From Cyclobacterium xiamenense (GTDB taxonomy: Bacteria > Bacteroidota > Bacteroidia > Cytophagales > Cyclobacteriaceae): 64,000 nt of DNA. The stretch lies in contig NZ_WIOK01000008.1 of NCBI RefSeq assembly GCF_009467825.1, positions 141,222 through 205,221 on the forward strand, written 5' to 3'. Numbering within the stretch: the stretch's first letter is position 1; each line of letters starts with the position of its first letter. Shown here piece after piece: positions 38,230 to 48,738 of the stretch. A program made the position numbers and the translations under genes. The notes under the pieces were generated by a model. The model saw only the letters and a list, made by a program, of their open reading frames with translations, was not told where the DNA came from and made no database searches.

Positions 38230-38697
38230 ATGAGAAAAGCGAAACCAAAAAAGAGGTATATTCTTCCTGATCCCAAATTCAATGACACGTTGGTCACCAG
38301 GTTTGTCAATTGTTTGATGGTGGATGGTAAGAAAAGTATTGCCTACCGAATCTTCTACGATGCCATAGAAAAGGTAGAGGAAAAAGTAGGTGAGAATGGT
38401 CTTGAGGTTTGGAAAAAAGCGCTTAACAATATTACTCCCGCTGTAGAGGTGAAGAGTCGTAGGGTTGGGGGTGCAACTTTCCAGGTACCTTTGGAAGTAA
38501 GACCAGAACGGAAAATTTCCCTGGGTATCAAGTGGATGATCACTTTTGCCAGAAAGAGGGGCGAGAAAACCATGATGGATCGATTGGCGGGGGAGATTAT
38601 TTCTGCATCCAAAGGTGAAGGAGCTGCGGTAAAGAAAAAGGATGACACGCATAGAATGGCAGAGGCCAATAAAGCATTCTCGCATTTTAGATTTTAA
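38230..38697 (+). CDS. rpsG: 30S ribosomal protein S7
   Basis: Primary binder of the 16S 3' domain, near the E site. 155 residues. Recognised by [17 protein letters not shown] and the central [18 protein letters not shown] motif. The C-terminus ends in AFSHFRF. It starts 20 nt after rpsL and ends 6 nt before fusA. Confidence 0.98.
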   Translation: MRKAKPKKRYILPDPKFNDTLVTRFVNCLMVDGKKSIAYRIFYDAIEKVEEKVGENGLEVWKKALNNITPAVEVKSRRVGGATFQVPLEVRPERKISLGIKWMITFARKRGEKTMMDRLAGEIISASKGEGAAVKKKDDTHRMAEANKAFSHFRF

Positions 38698-38703
38698 TAG
38701 ATA

Positions 38704-40851
38704 ATGGCAAAAAAAGACTTAAAATATTTAAGAAACATCGGTATCATGGCTCACATTGACGCCGGAAAGACGACCACTTCCGAGCGTATTTTGTATTACA
38801 CCGGCTTGTCTCACAAGATTGGTGAAGTACACGATGGAGCGGCTACCATGGACTGGATGGAGCAGGAGCAAGAAAGAGGCATCACCATTACCTCTGCCGC
38901 CACTACTACCAAGTGGAAGTATCCGACTGTTCAAGGAGTTGCCAACGACGATACCAAAGACTATCAGATCAACCTGATCGATACTCCCGGTCACGTGGAT
39001 TTTACCGTAGAGGTAGAACGATCGCTTCGGGTGTTGGATGGTGCAGTGGCCTTATTCTGTGCCGTATCTGGTGTGGAGCCACAATCTGAAACCGTCTGGA
39101 GACAAGCCGATAAATACCACGTGCCAAGAATTTGTTTTGTCAACAAAATGGACCGGGCAGGAGCAGACTTTTTTAATGCTGTCGCCGAAATAAAAGATAA
39201 ATTGGGTGCCAATCCGGTGCCCCTTCAGATTCCGATTGGAGCTGAAGAAACGTTTAAAGGGGTGGTCGATCTGATTACCAATCAGGCAGTAGTCTGGAAT
39301 GAAGAAGATCAGGGCATGACCTACAAGGTGATTGAGATTCCCGAAGATCTGAAAGAGACTGTTGCGGAATATCGGCAAAGCCTAATTGAGCAAGTTGCAT
39401 CGTATGACGAGGCCTTGATGGAAAAGTTCTTTGAGGACGAGAACTCCATCACAAAGGAAGAAATGATGGCGGCCATCCGTAAAGCCGTAATCAACATGGA
39501 TTTTTCTCCGGTACTCTGTGGTTCGGCGTTTAAAAACAAAGGAGTGCAGGCCCTGCTGGATGCCGTTATTGCGTACTTGCCTTGTCCGTTAGATTTGCCG
39601 CCTGTCAAGGGTACCAATCCGGATACCGAAGAGCCAGTAGTACGCCACCCGGATAGCGACGACCATTTTGCTGCCCTGGCGTTTAAAATTGCTACGGATC
39701 CGTTTGTAGGGCGTCTGGCCTTTATGCGGGTGTATTCCGGCAAACTGGAGGCCGGTTCGTATGTGTTCAACACCCGGACCGACAAAAAAGAACGTATTTC
39801 CCGATTGCTTCAAATGCACTCCAACAAGCAAAACCCCATCGATCGCGTAGAAGCGGGAGATATTTGCGCCGGTGTTGGGTTCAAGGACATTAAGACAGGG
39901 GATACGCTTTGCGATGAAAAGCATAAGGTGGTACTCGAAGAGATGACGTTCCCAGAGCCGGTAATCGGCTATGCCATTGAGGCCAAGACACAGGCCGATG
40001 TGGATAAATTGGGAATGGCTATTTCCAAATTGGTAGAGGAAGATCCTACACTGCATGTAAATACCGACCACGAAACTGGTCAGGTTATCTTGCGAGGCAT
40101 GGGCGAACTTCACCTTGAAATCATTATCGATCGCTTAAAGCGGGAGTTCAAAGTTGAAATCAACCAGGGTGCACCGCAGGTGGCTTACAAGGAAGCCTTG
40201 TTTGCCAGTGTTGAGCACAAGGAAGTATACAAGAAACAAACCGGTGGTAAAGGTAAATTTGCCGATATTGTTTTTGAGATTGGTCCAAGAGAGCCAGAAC
40301 CAGAAACCAATGAAATCAAGCAAGGGTTGGATTTTGTGAATGGCATTGTGGGTGGTGTGATCCCGAAGGAATTTATCCCAGCCATTCAAAAGGGTTTTGC
40401 AGAAGCGATGAAAAACGGTCCATTGGCCGGTTATCCCATCGAGTCAATGAAGGTAAGGTTGTTTCATGGATCTTTCCACGACGTGGATTCGGATTCCCTT
40501 TCTTTTGAGATGGCCGCCAGGATTGGTTTCAAGGAGGCTGCAAAGAAATGTAAGCCGCAGTTATTGGAGCCCATTATGGCAGTAGAGGTCGTTTCTCCCG
40601 ATGAGTACACAGGACCCGTTACCGGTGACCTTAACCGTAGAAGAGGCCTAATGAAGGGAATGGATACAAAAGGTGCAGCCACGGTAATCAAAGCTTCCGT
40701 GCCCTTATCTGAGCTGTTTGGGTATGTTACCGATTTAAGGACCATATCTTCCGGGCGGGCATCTGCTTCCCTTACATTTTCCCACTACGATCCTGTACCA
40801 ACCAATATTGCTGAAGGCATCATTGCCAAAGTAAAAGGAGAGAAGGCTTAA
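38704..40851 (+). CDS. fusA: Elongation factor G
   Basis: GTPase that drives translocation and, with Frr, recycling. 715 residues. P-loop AHIDAGKT is at 16-23, switch II has DTPGHVDFT, and [10 protein letters not shown] follows. Domain IV and V features include [15 protein letters not shown] and the [20 protein letters not shown] block. It is the canonical five-domain form without a decayed GTPase site, so it is not the EF-G2 type. Confidence 0.98.
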   Translation: MAKKDLKYLRNIGIMAHIDAGKTTTSERILYYTGLSHKIGEVHDGAATMDWMEQEQERGITITSAATTTKWKYPTVQGVANDDTKDYQINLIDTPGHVDFTVEVERSLRVLDGAVALFCAVSGVEPQSETVWRQADKYHVPRICFVNKMDRAGADFFNAVAEIKDKLGANPVPLQIPIGAEETFKGVVDLITNQAVVWNEEDQGMTYKVIEIPEDLKETVAEYRQSLIEQVASYDEALMEKFFEDENSITKEEMMAAIRKAVINMDFSPVLCGSAFKNKGVQALLDAVIAYLPCPLDLPPVKGTNPDTEEPVVRHPDSDDHFAALAFKIATDPFVGRLAFMRVYSGKLEAGSYVFNTRTDKKERISRLLQMHSNKQNPIDRVEAGDICAGVGFKDIKTGDTLCDEKHKVVLEEMTFPEPVIGYAIEAKTQADVDKLGMAISKLVEEDPTLHVNTDHETGQVILRGMGELHLEIIIDRLKREFKVEINQGAPQVAYKEALFASVEHKEVYKKQTGGKGKFADIVFEIGPREPEPETNEIKQGLDFVNGIVGGVIPKEFIPAIQKGFAEAMKNGPLAGYPIESMKVRLFHGSFHDVDSDSLSFEMAARIGFKEAAKKCKPQLLEPIMAVEVVSPDEYTGPVTGDLNRRRGLMKGMDTKGAATVIKASVPLSELFGYVTDLRTISSGRASASLTFSHYDPVPTNIAEGIIAKVKGEKA

Positions 40852-40862
40852 ATCAATCGAAA

Positions 40863-41168
40863 ATGAATCAGAAAATCAGAATAAAATTAAAGTCATACGA
40901 TCACAGTCTGGTGGATAAGTCATCGGAGAAGATTGTGAAAGCTGTAAAATCCACAGGTGCCGTGGTAGTAGGACCAATTCCGCTACCTACGAAGAAAGAG
41001 AAGTTCACCGTGTTAAAGTCTCCCCATGTCAACAAGAAGGCCCGGGAGCAGTTTCAGCTGTGCACGTACAAGCGACTTGTAGATATTTACTCCAATAGTT
41101 CCAAAACGGTGGATGCTTTAATGAAAATTGAGCTTCCTAGCGGTGTGGATGTAGAGATCAAGGTCTGA
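40863..41168 (+). CDS. rpsJ: 30S ribosomal protein S10
   Basis: Head protein of the 30S subunit and the NusE partner of NusG and NusB. 101 residues with [16 protein letters not shown] at the start and [28 protein letters not shown] in the loop region. It is transcribed with fusA and is followed by a strong terminator, so it is not in the same unit as rplC. Confidence 0.98.
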   Translation: MNQKIRIKLKSYDHSLVDKSSEKIVKAVKSTGAVVVGPIPLPTKKEKFTVLKSPHVNKKAREQFQLCTYKRLVDIYSNSSKTVDALMKIELPSGVDVEIKV

Positions 41169-41192
41169 CCTGATCGGAAGCGAGCTAAAAAT

Positions 41193-41223
41193 AAGCCCGT
41201 GCCAGTATTGGTACGGGCTTTTT
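41193..41223 (+). terminator. Terminator after rpsJ
   Basis: A 12-bp stem (41193-41204 with 41209-41220, one G-T pair), loop GTAT, and T5 tail. It separates rpsJ from the rest of the S10 operon. Confidence 0.9.
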
Positions 41224-41319
41224 AGGTTCACGGTAATTGGTCCGGCCGGACTTACGGAAAATATTCTCTTGCAGAATGCTTTTGAGGTAGCTAATTGTTT
41301 GAAAATATTCAGGTTGCGG

Positions 41320-41350
41320 TTTGCAAGCTGGAATTAAATTACTAACTTTG
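41320..41350 (+). promoter_or_regulatory. Promoter of the S10 operon (rplC onward)
   Basis: TTTG at 41320-41323, a 19-nt spacer, TAACTTTG at 41343-41350, then CAATCC. The 11 bases CTTTGCAATCC are identical to those at the rpsL promoter. The leader is about 58 nt and begins with a small CCTTTTAAAGG-like inverted repeat. Confidence 0.9.
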
Positions 41351-41414
41351 CAATCCTTTAAAAGGGCACAGGTGTGTAAATGCTTGTGTATCATCGTATA
41401 TTATATATCCAAAG

Positions 41415-42047
41415 ATGTCTGGAATTATAGGTAAGAAAATCGGAATGACTAGTATTTTTAGTGCCGATGGACGTAATGTCGCATGCACGTTAATAGAAGC
41501 TGGTCCTTGCGTAGTGACGCAAGTAAAAAATGTAGAAACAGACGGGTACAACGCTGTACAATTGGCATATGGGGAGCGTAAGGAAAAGAATACGCCCAAG
41601 CCGTTGATTGGCCATTTCAAAAAGGCTGGCACCACGCCAAAGCAGAAAGTTGTTGAATTCAGGGATTTCAGAGTGGAATTCGAAGGACAGGTAGACATGG
41701 GTAAAACCGTGATCTCCGATCAGGTTTTTGTGGAAGGAGATTTCGTGGATGCCATCGGAACCTCCAAGGGAAAAGGATTTCAGGGTGTAGTAAAGCGGCA
41801 CGGCTTTGGTGGTGTTGGTGGAGCTACACACGGGCAGCACAACCGGGCACGTCATCCAGGTTCCATCGGTGCCTGCTCCTGGCCTTCCAGGGTATTTAAG
41901 GGCATGCGAATGGCCGGAAGAACCGGAGGCAACAGGGTTAAGGTACTTAATTTACGTGTGCTGAAAATTTACCCTGAAAAAAACCTGCTTTTAGTAAGCG
42001 GGTCCATTCCGGGAGCCAAAAATTCTTTTGTGATTCTAGAGAAGTAA
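41415..42047 (+). CDS. rplC: 50S ribosomal protein L3
   Basis: Early-assembling 23S rRNA binder whose loop reaches the peptidyl-transferase centre. 210 residues. The loop carries the [20 protein letters not shown] region, with the Gln that is methylated in other bacteria. First gene after the S10-operon promoter. Confidence 0.98.
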   Translation: MSGIIGKKIGMTSIFSADGRNVACTLIEAGPCVVTQVKNVETDGYNAVQLAYGERKEKNTPKPLIGHFKKAGTTPKQKVVEFRDFRVEFEGQVDMGKTVISDQVFVEGDFVDAIGTSKGKGFQGVVKRHGFGGVGGATHGQHNRARHPGSIGACSWPSRVFKGMRMAGRTGGNRVKVLNLRVLKIYPEKNLLLVSGSIPGAKNSFVILEK

Positions 42048-42051
42048 GAAG

Positions 42052-42681
42052 ATGGAATTAGCAATATTAAAACAAACCGGTGAAGATACCGGACGGAAAA
42101 TCACGCTCTCTGAGGATATTTTTGCTCTGGAGCCGAATGATCATGCGATTTACCTGGATGTCAAACAATACCTGGCAAACAAAAGACAGGGAACGCATAA
42201 GTCAAAGGAAAGAGCGGAGATTTCCGGTTCTACCAAGAAGATTAAGAAACAAAAAGGTACCGGTGGGGCTCGTGCAGGTTCTATCAAATCTCCCGTTTTC
42301 AGGGGAGGAGGTAGGGTATTTGGCCCGAAACCCCGGGATTATTCCTTTAAGTTAAATAAAAAGTTAAAACAGGTCGCCAGAAAATCAGCGCTTTCCTACA
42401 AAGCAAAGGAAAATGGGCTGTTGGTACTGGAAGACCTGGTTTTTGACGCGCCACGCACCAAAGATTACATCAGTCTGCTTACCAACCTGTCCCTGCTGGG
42501 AAAGAAAACGCTACTGGTGGTGGCCGAAAACAACAAGAATCTGTACCTGTCCTCCAGGAATTTGCAGAAAACCAAGGTCAGAATGGTGGACGAGTTGAAC
42601 ACCTATGAGCTGTTAGATGCAGATAGTTTAGTCCTTTGTGAAGGTGCAGTGAGTAAATTAGAAACCCTTTTATCGAAGTAA
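42052..42681 (+). CDS. rplD: 50S ribosomal protein L4
   Basis: Lines the peptide exit tunnel and is the autoregulator of the S10 operon in E. coli. 209 residues. The tunnel loop contains KKIKKQKGTGGARAGSIKSP followed by GGGRVFGPKPRDY, with no insertion of the macrolide-resistance kind visible. Confidence 0.97.
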   Translation: MELAILKQTGEDTGRKITLSEDIFALEPNDHAIYLDVKQYLANKRQGTHKSKERAEISGSTKKIKKQKGTGGARAGSIKSPVFRGGGRVFGPKPRDYSFKLNKKLKQVARKSALSYKAKENGLLVLEDLVFDAPRTKDYISLLTNLSLLGKKTLLVVAENNKNLYLSSRNLQKTKVRMVDELNTYELLDADSLVLCEGAVSKLETLLSK

Positions 42682-42685
42682 AATC

Positions 42686-42973
42686 ATGGATATATTAAAA
42701 AGACCTTTGATTACGGAAAAGATCTCTGCCATGAACGAACGTGGGGTCTATGGTTTTGTAGTGGAAAAAACTGCTAAAAAGCCGCAGATCAAAGCCGCCG
42801 TGGAAAAAATGTACGGGGTGAAGGTAGTGGACGTGCGCACCATGCGCTACGCGGCCAAGAAAAAGACCAGGTACACCAAATCCAAAATCGTGTCCGGGTA
42901 CACCAACACGTTTAAGAAAGCAATGGTACAGGTAGCAGAAGGTGAAATCATTGATTTTTACGGAGAAATTTAA
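42686..42973 (+). CDS. rplW: 50S ribosomal protein L23
   Basis: Exit-port protein that docks trigger factor and SRP. 95 residues. ILKRPLITEKISAMNE at the N-terminus and VRTMRYAAKKKTRYTK in the loop identify it. It starts 4 nt after rplD. Confidence 0.97.
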   Translation: MDILKRPLITEKISAMNERGVYGFVVEKTAKKPQIKAAVEKMYGVKVVDVRTMRYAAKKKTRYTKSKIVSGYTNTFKKAMVQVAEGEIIDFYGEI

Positions 42974-42986
42974 TTGAATCAAAGCA

Positions 42987-43811
42987 ATGGCAGTTAAGAA
43001 ATTAAAACCTGTAACCCCCGGTACCCGATTTAGAGTAGCTCCTTCTTTCGATGAGATTACAAAATCAACCCCGGAAAAGAGCCTTTTGGCTCCTTTGAAG
43101 AAGTCCGGTGGCAGGAACCATACCGGTAAGATGACCTCCAGGTACATTGGAGGTGGGCATAAGAGAAAACTAAGGATCGTTGACTTTAAGCGGGAGAAAG
43201 AAGGGATTCCAGCCGTGGTAAAGAGTATTGAGTACGATCCAAACCGAACCGCCCGAATCGCCTTGTTGTACTACGCAGACGGCGCGAAGGCCTACATGCT
43301 TGCGCCCGAAGGGCTTGAGGTAGGTCAGACCGTATCTTGTGGGGAAAAGGCTGCGCCCGAAGTGGGGAATACACTGTTTTTAAAGAATATCCCCCTGGGT
43401 ACCATCATTCACAATATTGAGTTGAAGCCTGGAAAAGGTGGTGCGATGGCGCGAAGTGCAGGTGGCTACGCCCAGTTGTTGGCCAGGGAAGGAAAGTACG
43501 TAACGGTAAAACTTCCCTCCGGTGAGATGCGCATGGTGTTGAGTACCTGCAAAGCGACGATTGGAACCGTATCCAACGGAGATCATATGAACGTGGTACT
43601 TGGAAAAGCAGGTCGAAAGAGATGGTTGGGAAGAAGACCGAGAACCAGAGGTGTGGCCATGAACCCTGTTGATCACCCGATGGGTGGTGGGGAAGGCCGT
43701 TCTTCGGGAGGGCATCCTCGTTCCAGAACTGGCTTGTTGGCGAAGGGTAAAAAGACCCGTTCGCGCAAGAAGTATTCCAATAAATTTATCATAAGCAGAA
43801 GATCTAAGTAA
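42987..43811 (+). CDS. rplB: 50S ribosomal protein L2
   Basis: Needed for subunit joining and peptidyl transfer. 274 residues. The conserved [19 protein letters not shown] segment with the key His near residue 230 is intact. The C-terminus is strongly basic. Ends 1 nt before rpsS. Confidence 0.98.
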   Translation: MAVKKLKPVTPGTRFRVAPSFDEITKSTPEKSLLAPLKKSGGRNHTGKMTSRYIGGGHKRKLRIVDFKREKEGIPAVVKSIEYDPNRTARIALLYYADGAKAYMLAPEGLEVGQTVSCGEKAAPEVGNTLFLKNIPLGTIIHNIELKPGKGGAMARSAGGYAQLLAREGKYVTVKLPSGEMRMVLSTCKATIGTVSNGDHMNVVLGKAGRKRWLGRRPRTRGVAMNPVDHPMGGGEGRSSGGHPRSRTGLLAKGKKTRSRKKYSNKFIISRRSK

Positions 43812-43812
43812 C

Positions 43813-44091
43813 ATGGCACGTTCGTTAAAAAAAGGCCCGTATATAGAGCATCATTTGGCAAAGAAGGTGGACGTCATGAATGAGTCCGGAAAGAAATCCG
43901 TGATCAAGACCTGGTCAAGGCGGTCCATGATATCACCGGATTTTGTTGGGCATACCTTTGCAGTGCATAACGGAAATAAATTTATTCCAGTTTTTGTTAC
44001 CGACAACATGGTGGGCCACAAGCTGGGGGAATTTGCACCTACACGAAATTTCCGTGGACACATCGCCAAAAAAGATAAAGGAAAGAGATAA
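43813..44091 (+). CDS. rpsS: 30S ribosomal protein S19
   Basis: Head protein that contacts the 50S subunit and A-site tRNA. 92 residues. [14 protein letters not shown], then [23 protein letters not shown], then [11 protein letters not shown] are the family blocks. Confidence 0.98.
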   Translation: MARSLKKGPYIEHHLAKKVDVMNESGKKSVIKTWSRRSMISPDFVGHTFAVHNGNKFIPVFVTDNMVGHKLGEFAPTRNFRGHIAKKDKGKR

Positions 44092-44093
44092 TC

Positions 44094-44483
44094 ATGGAAG
44101 CAATAGCAAAATTAAAAAATGTTCCAACCTCTCCGAGGAAAATGCGTTTGGTTGCAGATCTGGTCAGAGGGAAGAAAGTAGGTCACGCCTTAAGTATCCT
44201 TAAGTTTACGCCCAACCATGGTGCCATCAGGCTTGAAAAGCTGTTGTTGTCAGCGATCGCAAACTGGCAGGCTAAAAATCCAGACGAGAAACTGGAAGAT
44301 GCGGAGCTGTATGTGAAGACGATTGCTGTGGATAGCGGCAGGATGTTGAAAAGGCTACGACCTGCACCCCAGGGAAGAGCCCACCGAATCCGCAAAAGAT
44401 CAAATCATGTAACGTTAGTTGTGGACTCCTATGAAGGAGGCGTTACCGCTGAAAGTGTTGAATCAAATGAAAATGAAGACTAG
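44094..44483 (+). CDS. rplV: 50S ribosomal protein L22
   Basis: Exit-tunnel protein. 129 residues, somewhat longer than the E. coli protein because of an acidic tail (VESNENED). [17 protein letters not shown] and the tunnel hairpin [19 protein letters not shown] are clear; no macrolide-type deletion in the hairpin is seen. Confidence 0.97.
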   Translation: MEAIAKLKNVPTSPRKMRLVADLVRGKKVGHALSILKFTPNHGAIRLEKLLLSAIANWQAKNPDEKLEDAELYVKTIAVDSGRMLKRLRPAPQGRAHRIRKRSNHVTLVVDSYEGGVTAESVESNENED

Positions 44484-44486
44484 AAT

Positions 44487-45227
44487 ATGGGACAAAAAGT
44501 TAACCCAATCGGTTTAAGGCTTGGTATCATAAAGGGGTGGGACTCTAACTGGTATGGTGGACGTGATTTCGCCGAGAAGCTTTACGAAGACCAGAATATC
44601 AGAAATTATGTATTTGCCAGGATTCCCAAGGGAGGTATTTCCAAGGTTATCATCGAGCGTACCCTCAAGCGGATTACCCTGACCATTCAGACGGCTCGTC
44701 CTGGAGTAGTTATCGGTAAAGGTGGTTCTGAGGTTGATAAATTGAGAGAAGAGCTGAAGAAGCTTACCAATAAGGATGTTCAGATCAACATATTTGAGAT
44801 CAAACGTCCGGAGTTGGATGCCAAGTTGGTGGGAGAATCTATTGCCCAGCAATTGGAGGCGCGGATTTCTTTTCGAAGGGCGATGAAACAGTCGATTGCT
44901 GCCACCATGCGTGTAGGTGCAGAAGGCATCAAGGTGAAGCTCTCCGGGAGATTGGGAGGAGCTGAGATGGCCAGATCCGAGATGTACAAGGAGGGTAGAA
45001 TTCCCCTGCACACCATTCGTGCGGACGTGGATTATGCCATTTCTGAGGCGCAAACGGTATATGGGAAAATCGGTATTAAAGTATGGATCTTCAAGGGTGA
45101 GGTGTACGGCAAACGAGATCTTTCTCCAAATTTGAGTTCCGCTAGCGATGCTAAGGGCAATGCGCCAGCTGGAAACAGACGTAGGAGAGAGGGTGGTGGC
45201 CCCAAGAGAAGAAAAAGAAATAATTAA
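44487..45227 (+). CDS. rpsC: 30S ribosomal protein S3
   Basis: mRNA entry-tunnel protein with helicase activity. 246 residues. N-terminal [13 protein letters not shown], a KH domain with [17 protein letters not shown] (about 73-87), and the C-terminal domain with [13 protein letters not shown] basic Gly/Arg-rich tail ([16 protein letters not shown]) extends the end. Confidence 0.98.
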   Translation: MGQKVNPIGLRLGIIKGWDSNWYGGRDFAEKLYEDQNIRNYVFARIPKGGISKVIIERTLKRITLTIQTARPGVVIGKGGSEVDKLREELKKLTNKDVQINIFEIKRPELDAKLVGESIAQQLEARISFRRAMKQSIAATMRVGAEGIKVKLSGRLGGAEMARSEMYKEGRIPLHTIRADVDYAISEAQTVYGKIGIKVWIFKGEVYGKRDLSPNLSSASDAKGNAPAGNRRRREGGGPKRRKRNN

Positions 45228-45247
45228 ACATCTTTAACTGAGCGATC

Positions 45248-45670
45248 ATGTTACAGCCAAGAAGAACGAAATTTAGAAAAATGCATAAAGGGAGGATCAA
45301 GGGGATTGCCCAAAGAGGCCACACGTTGGCTTTTGGCAACTTCGGCATCAAATCCCTTGAGCCTGGATGGATCACTTCGAGACAGATAGAAGCGGCCCGT
45401 ATTGCCATGACGCGAGCCATGAAGCGGGAAGGACAGGTTTGGATTCGAATTTTTCCAGATAAACCCATTACCAAGAAGCCTGCAGAGGTACGAATGGGAA
45501 AAGGTAAAGGAGCGCCCGAATATTGGGTAGCGGTGATTAAGCCGGGGACGATCCTTTTTGAAGCAACGGGAGTTTCGGTGGAAGTAGCGCAGGAAGCGTT
45601 GCGACTGGCCCAACAAAAGCTACCGGTAAGCACAAAGTTTGTCGTACGTAGAGATTACGCTGGATCATAA
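45248..45670 (+). CDS. rplP: 50S ribosomal protein L16
   Basis: Positions A-site tRNA near the peptidyl-transferase centre. 140 residues. Begins [15 protein letters not shown]; the central RVRI-type block reads [24 protein letters not shown]. Its stop precedes the rpmC start by 4 nt. Confidence 0.98.
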   Translation: MLQPRRTKFRKMHKGRIKGIAQRGHTLAFGNFGIKSLEPGWITSRQIEAARIAMTRAMKREGQVWIRIFPDKPITKKPAEVRMGKGKGAPEYWVAVIKPGTILFEATGVSVEVAQEALRLAQQKLPVSTKFVVRRDYAGS

Positions 45671-45674
45671 GATG

Positions 45675-45869
45675 ATGAAAAATTCCGAAATCAACGCTCT
45701 GACGGAGAGCGAAATCACAGAGCGCATTGCCGCAGAAAAGGAGAACCTGACAAAATTACGTTTTGCTCACGCGATATCTCCGATAGAGAATCCAAATAGA
45801 ATTAGAGAATCAAGACGTTTGGTTGCGAGGTTGCATACTTTTTTACGAGCCAAACAACTAGCTAAATAA
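45675..45869 (+). CDS. rpmC: 50S ribosomal protein L29
   Basis: Exit-port protein next to L23. 64 residues from ATG 45675 (MKNSEINAL...). A longer frame opens at 45639 inside rplP, but that extension is out of family and overlaps rplP. ATG 45672, one codon upstream, is also possible. The two-helix body ends in the family pattern [19 protein letters not shown]. Confidence 0.93.
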   Translation: MKNSEINALTESEITERIAAEKENLTKLRFAHAISPIENPNRIRESRRLVARLHTFLRAKQLAK

Positions 45870-45877
45870 GAAACACA

Positions 45878-46141
45878 ATGGCTACAATAGAAAGAAACCT
45901 TCGTAAAGAAAGAATCGGTAAGGTGGTTAGCAACAAGATGGACAAGTCCATCACCGTAGCTGTGGAGCGGAGAGTAAAACATCCTATTTACGGTAAATTT
46001 GTTGGGAAAACCACCAAATTCACTGCTCATGACGAAAACAACGAATGCAACCCGGGAGACCTGGTGCGCATCAGTGAAACGCGTCCGCTGAGTAAAAATA
46101 AACGTTGGAGATTGGTAGAAATAATTGAAAGGGCTTTATAA
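45878..46141 (+). CDS. rpsQ: 30S ribosomal protein S17
   Basis: Primary 16S rRNA binder of the 5' domain. 87 residues with the OB-fold pattern [19 protein letters not shown] and [17 protein letters not shown]. Confidence 0.98.
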   Translation: MATIERNLRKERIGKVVSNKMDKSITVAVERRVKHPIYGKFVGKTTKFTAHDENNECNPGDLVRISETRPLSKNKRWRLVEIIERAL

Positions 46142-46144
46142 ATC

Positions 46145-46513
46145 ATGATACAGCAGGAATCCAGATTAAGTGTAGCGGACAATTCAGGCGCCAAAGAAGT
46201 GCTTGTCATTCGCGTATTGGGTGGTACCAAAAGAAGGTACGCCTCTATTGGAGACAAGGTTGTGGTCACGGTAAAATCAGCCCTCTCATCCAGTAATATG
46301 AAAAAAGGTACCGTTTCAAAAGCGGTGATCGTGCGGACGCGAAAAGAAGTCCGAAGAAAAGACGGGTCCTATATCCGGTTTGAAGACAACGCTGCCGTGC
46401 TCCTCAATAACAACGACGAACCCAGGGGGACCCGTATTTTCGGTCCCGTCGCCCGGGAACTCAGGGAGAAGCAGTTTATGAAAATTGTATCTTTGGCCCC
46501 CGAAGTATTGTAA
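46145..46513 (+). CDS. rplN: 50S ribosomal protein L14
   Basis: Interface protein that binds the silencing factor RsfS in other bacteria. 122 residues beginning [47 protein letters not shown] is the canonical end. Confidence 0.98.
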   Translation: MIQQESRLSVADNSGAKEVLVIRVLGGTKRRYASIGDKVVVTVKSALSSSNMKKGTVSKAVIVRTRKEVRRKDGSYIRFEDNAAVLLNNNDEPRGTRIFGPVARELREKQFMKIVSLAPEVL

Positions 46514-46515
46514 AC

Positions 46516-46860
46516 ATGGAAAGAAAATTCAATAAGCAACCCAAATTGCACATCAAATCCGGAGATACCGTTTTGATCATCGCCGGAGATGAAAAAGGCA
46601 AAAAAGGTAAAATCCTTTCTGTCGATCAGGCCAAACGAAGGGCCATAGTGGAAGGAATGAATATGGTAACCAAACATATCAAACCGACGGCCACTACGCC
46701 TCAAGGAGGTATCGAGAAGAAAGAGGCTCCCATTCACATTAGTAACCTAAAGTTGGTGGATCCCAAAACGGGAGACGCGACACGAATTGGGAGAAAACGA
46801 AATGAGGACGGAAAATTAGTAAGGTACTCTAAGAAAACAGGGGAGGTGATCAATGGCTAA
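46516..46860 (+). CDS. rplX: 50S ribosomal protein L24
   Basis: Initiates 50S assembly. 114 residues. A KOW motif is seen at [20 protein letters not shown] (about 14-33). Its last 8 nt overlap the rplE start (ATGGCTAA arrangement), so the two are translationally coupled. Confidence 0.97.
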   Translation: MERKFNKQPKLHIKSGDTVLIIAGDEKGKKGKILSVDQAKRRAIVEGMNMVTKHIKPTATTPQGGIEKKEAPIHISNLKLVDPKTGDATRIGRKRNEDGKLVRYSKKTGEVING

Positions 46861-47413
46861 ACCTAGATTAAAAGAAAAATTCGATAACGAAATCACGGCT
46901 GAGCTGAAGGAAAAGTTTCAGTTTACCAGCGTGATGCAGGTACCTAAGTTGACCAAAATAGTGTTGAATAAAGGTATCGGTGCTGCTGTAGCGGATAAAA
47001 AGCTAGTGGACCAGGGAGTGGAAGAGCTTTCACTCATTACCGGTCAACGAGCCGTCGCGACAAAAGCAAAGAATTCTATTTCCAATTTCAAATTGAGAGA
47101 CGGGATGCCGATCGGAGCGAAGGTTACCTTGCGGGGAGACCGCATGTACGAATTCCTTGATCGGTTGGTTAGCATTGCATTGCCAAGGGTTCGGGATTTC
47201 AAAGGGATCTCTGACAAAGGTTTTGACGGCCGGGGAAATTACACCTTGGGTGTTACCGAACAAATCATTTTCCCCGAAATCAGCATCGAAAAGGTAAACC
47301 GGATTTCCGGAATGGATATCACGCTTGTTACCAGTACCAACAGTGACGACGAAGCCTACGCCTTGTTGAAGTCCCTGGGAATGCCTTTCGTAAACAAAAA
47401 TAAAGTAGAATAA
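46853..47413 (+). CDS. rplE: 50S ribosomal protein L5
   Basis: Binds 5S rRNA and contacts P-site tRNA. 186 residues. Family blocks: [16 protein letters not shown], the [22 protein letters not shown] region and the [15 protein letters not shown] strand. Starts inside the end of rplX. Confidence 0.98.
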   Translation: MAKPRLKEKFDNEITAELKEKFQFTSVMQVPKLTKIVLNKGIGAAVADKKLVDQGVEELSLITGQRAVATKAKNSISNFKLRDGMPIGAKVTLRGDRMYEFLDRLVSIALPRVRDFKGISDKGFDGRGNYTLGVTEQIIFPEISIEKVNRISGMDITLVTSTNSDDEAYALLKSLGMPFVNKNKVE

Positions 47414-47415
47414 CC

Positions 47416-47685
47416 ATGGCAAGAGAATCAATCAAAGCCCGCGAGAGAAAAAGAGAACGATTGGTGGCAAAATATGCCAAAAAACGTGCGGAACTCAAGG
47501 CGGCAGGTGATTATGAAGCATTGGACAAGCTTCCTAAAAATGCCTCTCCAGTAAGACTTCATAACCGGTGCAAACTTACAGGCCGACCCAAAGGATACAT
47601 GAGAAAATTTGGTATCAATCGGGTGACTTTCAGAGAAATGGCTTCGGCGGGAAAAATTCCAGGTGTAACCAAGTCTAGCTGGTAA
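47416..47685 (+). CDS. rpsN: 30S ribosomal protein S14, zinc-free long form
   Basis: Head assembly protein. 89 residues, the long C-minus form: the CxxC pairs of zinc-binding S14 are absent and only one Cys remains ([13 protein letters not shown]). The C-terminus is [15 protein letters not shown]. An internal promoter follows. Confidence 0.97.
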   Translation: MARESIKARERKRERLVAKYAKKRAELKAAGDYEALDKLPKNASPVRLHNRCKLTGRPKGYMRKFGINRVTFREMASAGKIPGVTKSSW

Positions 47686-47722
47686 AAATTATATAATAGT
47701 TTTTATTCTAAATTTCATTGTG

Positions 47723-47730
47723 TAACTTTG
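47723..47730 (+). promoter_or_regulatory. Internal promoter between rpsN and rpsH (-7 box)
   Basis: TAACTTTG is a full -7 match. At the -33 position there is a T-run (GTTTTTA, about 47699-47705) instead of TTTG. Downstream GCAGGCCCGTTCGGG can form a small hairpin followed by TTTT, possibly an attenuator. The gap here (83 nt) is unusually wide for this operon. Confidence 0.6.
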
Positions 47731-47768
47731 CAGGCCCGTTCGGGTTTTGCAGTTAGACTAATACAAAT

Positions 47769-48164
47769 ATGACTGATCCAATAGCTGATTATCTCACCAG
47801 GTTAAGGAATGCCATTAAGGCTTCCCACCGGATAGTAGAAATTCCTGCTTCTAACATTAAAAAAGAACTTACAAAGGTTCTTTTCGATAAGGGTTACATT
47901 CAAAACTATAAGTTTGTGGAGGAAGGACCTCAAGGGACCATTAAGATTGCCTTGAAATACAACCCACAAACCAAAGAGAACGCAATTGTAAGCCTTTCCC
48001 GAATTAGCAAGCCAGGTTTAAGAAAGTATGTAAATAAAGATTCCCTTCCCAGAGTGATCAACGGTTTGGGAATTGCCGTTTTATCCACCTCCAAAGGGGT
48101 GATGACGGACAAGGAAGCCCGTGTGGAAGGCATCGGTGGAGAAGTCCTTTGTTACGTATATTAA
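47769..48164 (+). CDS. rpsH: 30S ribosomal protein S8
   Basis: Central-domain 16S binder and translational repressor of the spc operon in E. coli. 131 residues. Begins [15 protein letters not shown]; the C-terminal [20 protein letters not shown] block is diagnostic. Confidence 0.98.
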   Translation: MTDPIADYLTRLRNAIKASHRIVEIPASNIKKELTKVLFDKGYIQNYKFVEEGPQGTIKIALKYNPQTKENAIVSLSRISKPGLRKYVNKDSLPRVINGLGIAVLSTSKGVMTDKEARVEGIGGEVLCYVY

Positions 48165-48173
48165 TTCATAGAT

Positions 48174-48731
48174 ATGTCTAGAATAGGTAAAAAACCAATA
48201 AATATACCGGCGGGTGTGACTGTAGACGTTTCTGAGCACAATCAGGTAACTGTTAAAGGTCCCAAAGGTACACTGGTACAGGAGGTGAATCCTGATATAT
48301 CGGTAAAAGTCGAGGGCAATCAGGTGGTTTTTGAACGACCAACCGATTCGAAGCGGCACAAATCATTGCATGGGCTCTACCGTTCCCTGGTGAACAACAT
48401 GGTCACAGGAGTGAACGAAGGATACAAAAAAGAATTGGAATTGGTGGGGGTAGGATACAAGGCCACAAACCAGGGGCAGGTGATCGAACTTTCTCTGGGA
48501 TATTCCCACAACATTTTTTTAATGGTTCCTCAGGAAATCGCTGTCAAAACAGAAACTCCCAAAGGGAAAAACCCGCTGATCACACTGGAAGGAATCGACA
48601 AAGAGTTGATTGGACAGGTGGCTGCAAAAATCAAGTCGCTACGGAAAGTTGAGCCGTTTAAAGGCAAAGGTGTACGATTTGTTGGTGAGTATATTAGACG
48701 TAAAGCTGGTAAAACTGCCGCTAAAAAATAA
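48174..48731 (+). CDS. rplF: 50S ribosomal protein L6
   Basis: Supports the factor-binding region near the sarcin-ricin loop. 185 residues of two similar alpha/beta domains. SRIGKKPINIPAGV at the start, and the GKGVRFVGEYIRRKAGKT end are typical. Confidence 0.98.
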   Translation: MSRIGKKPINIPAGVTVDVSEHNQVTVKGPKGTLVQEVNPDISVKVEGNQVVFERPTDSKRHKSLHGLYRSLVNNMVTGVNEGYKKELELVGVGYKATNQGQVIELSLGYSHNIFLMVPQEIAVKTETPKGKNPLITLEGIDKELIGQVAAKIKSLRKVEPFKGKGVRFVGEYIRRKAGKTAAKK

Positions 48732-48738
48732 TTAGAAG

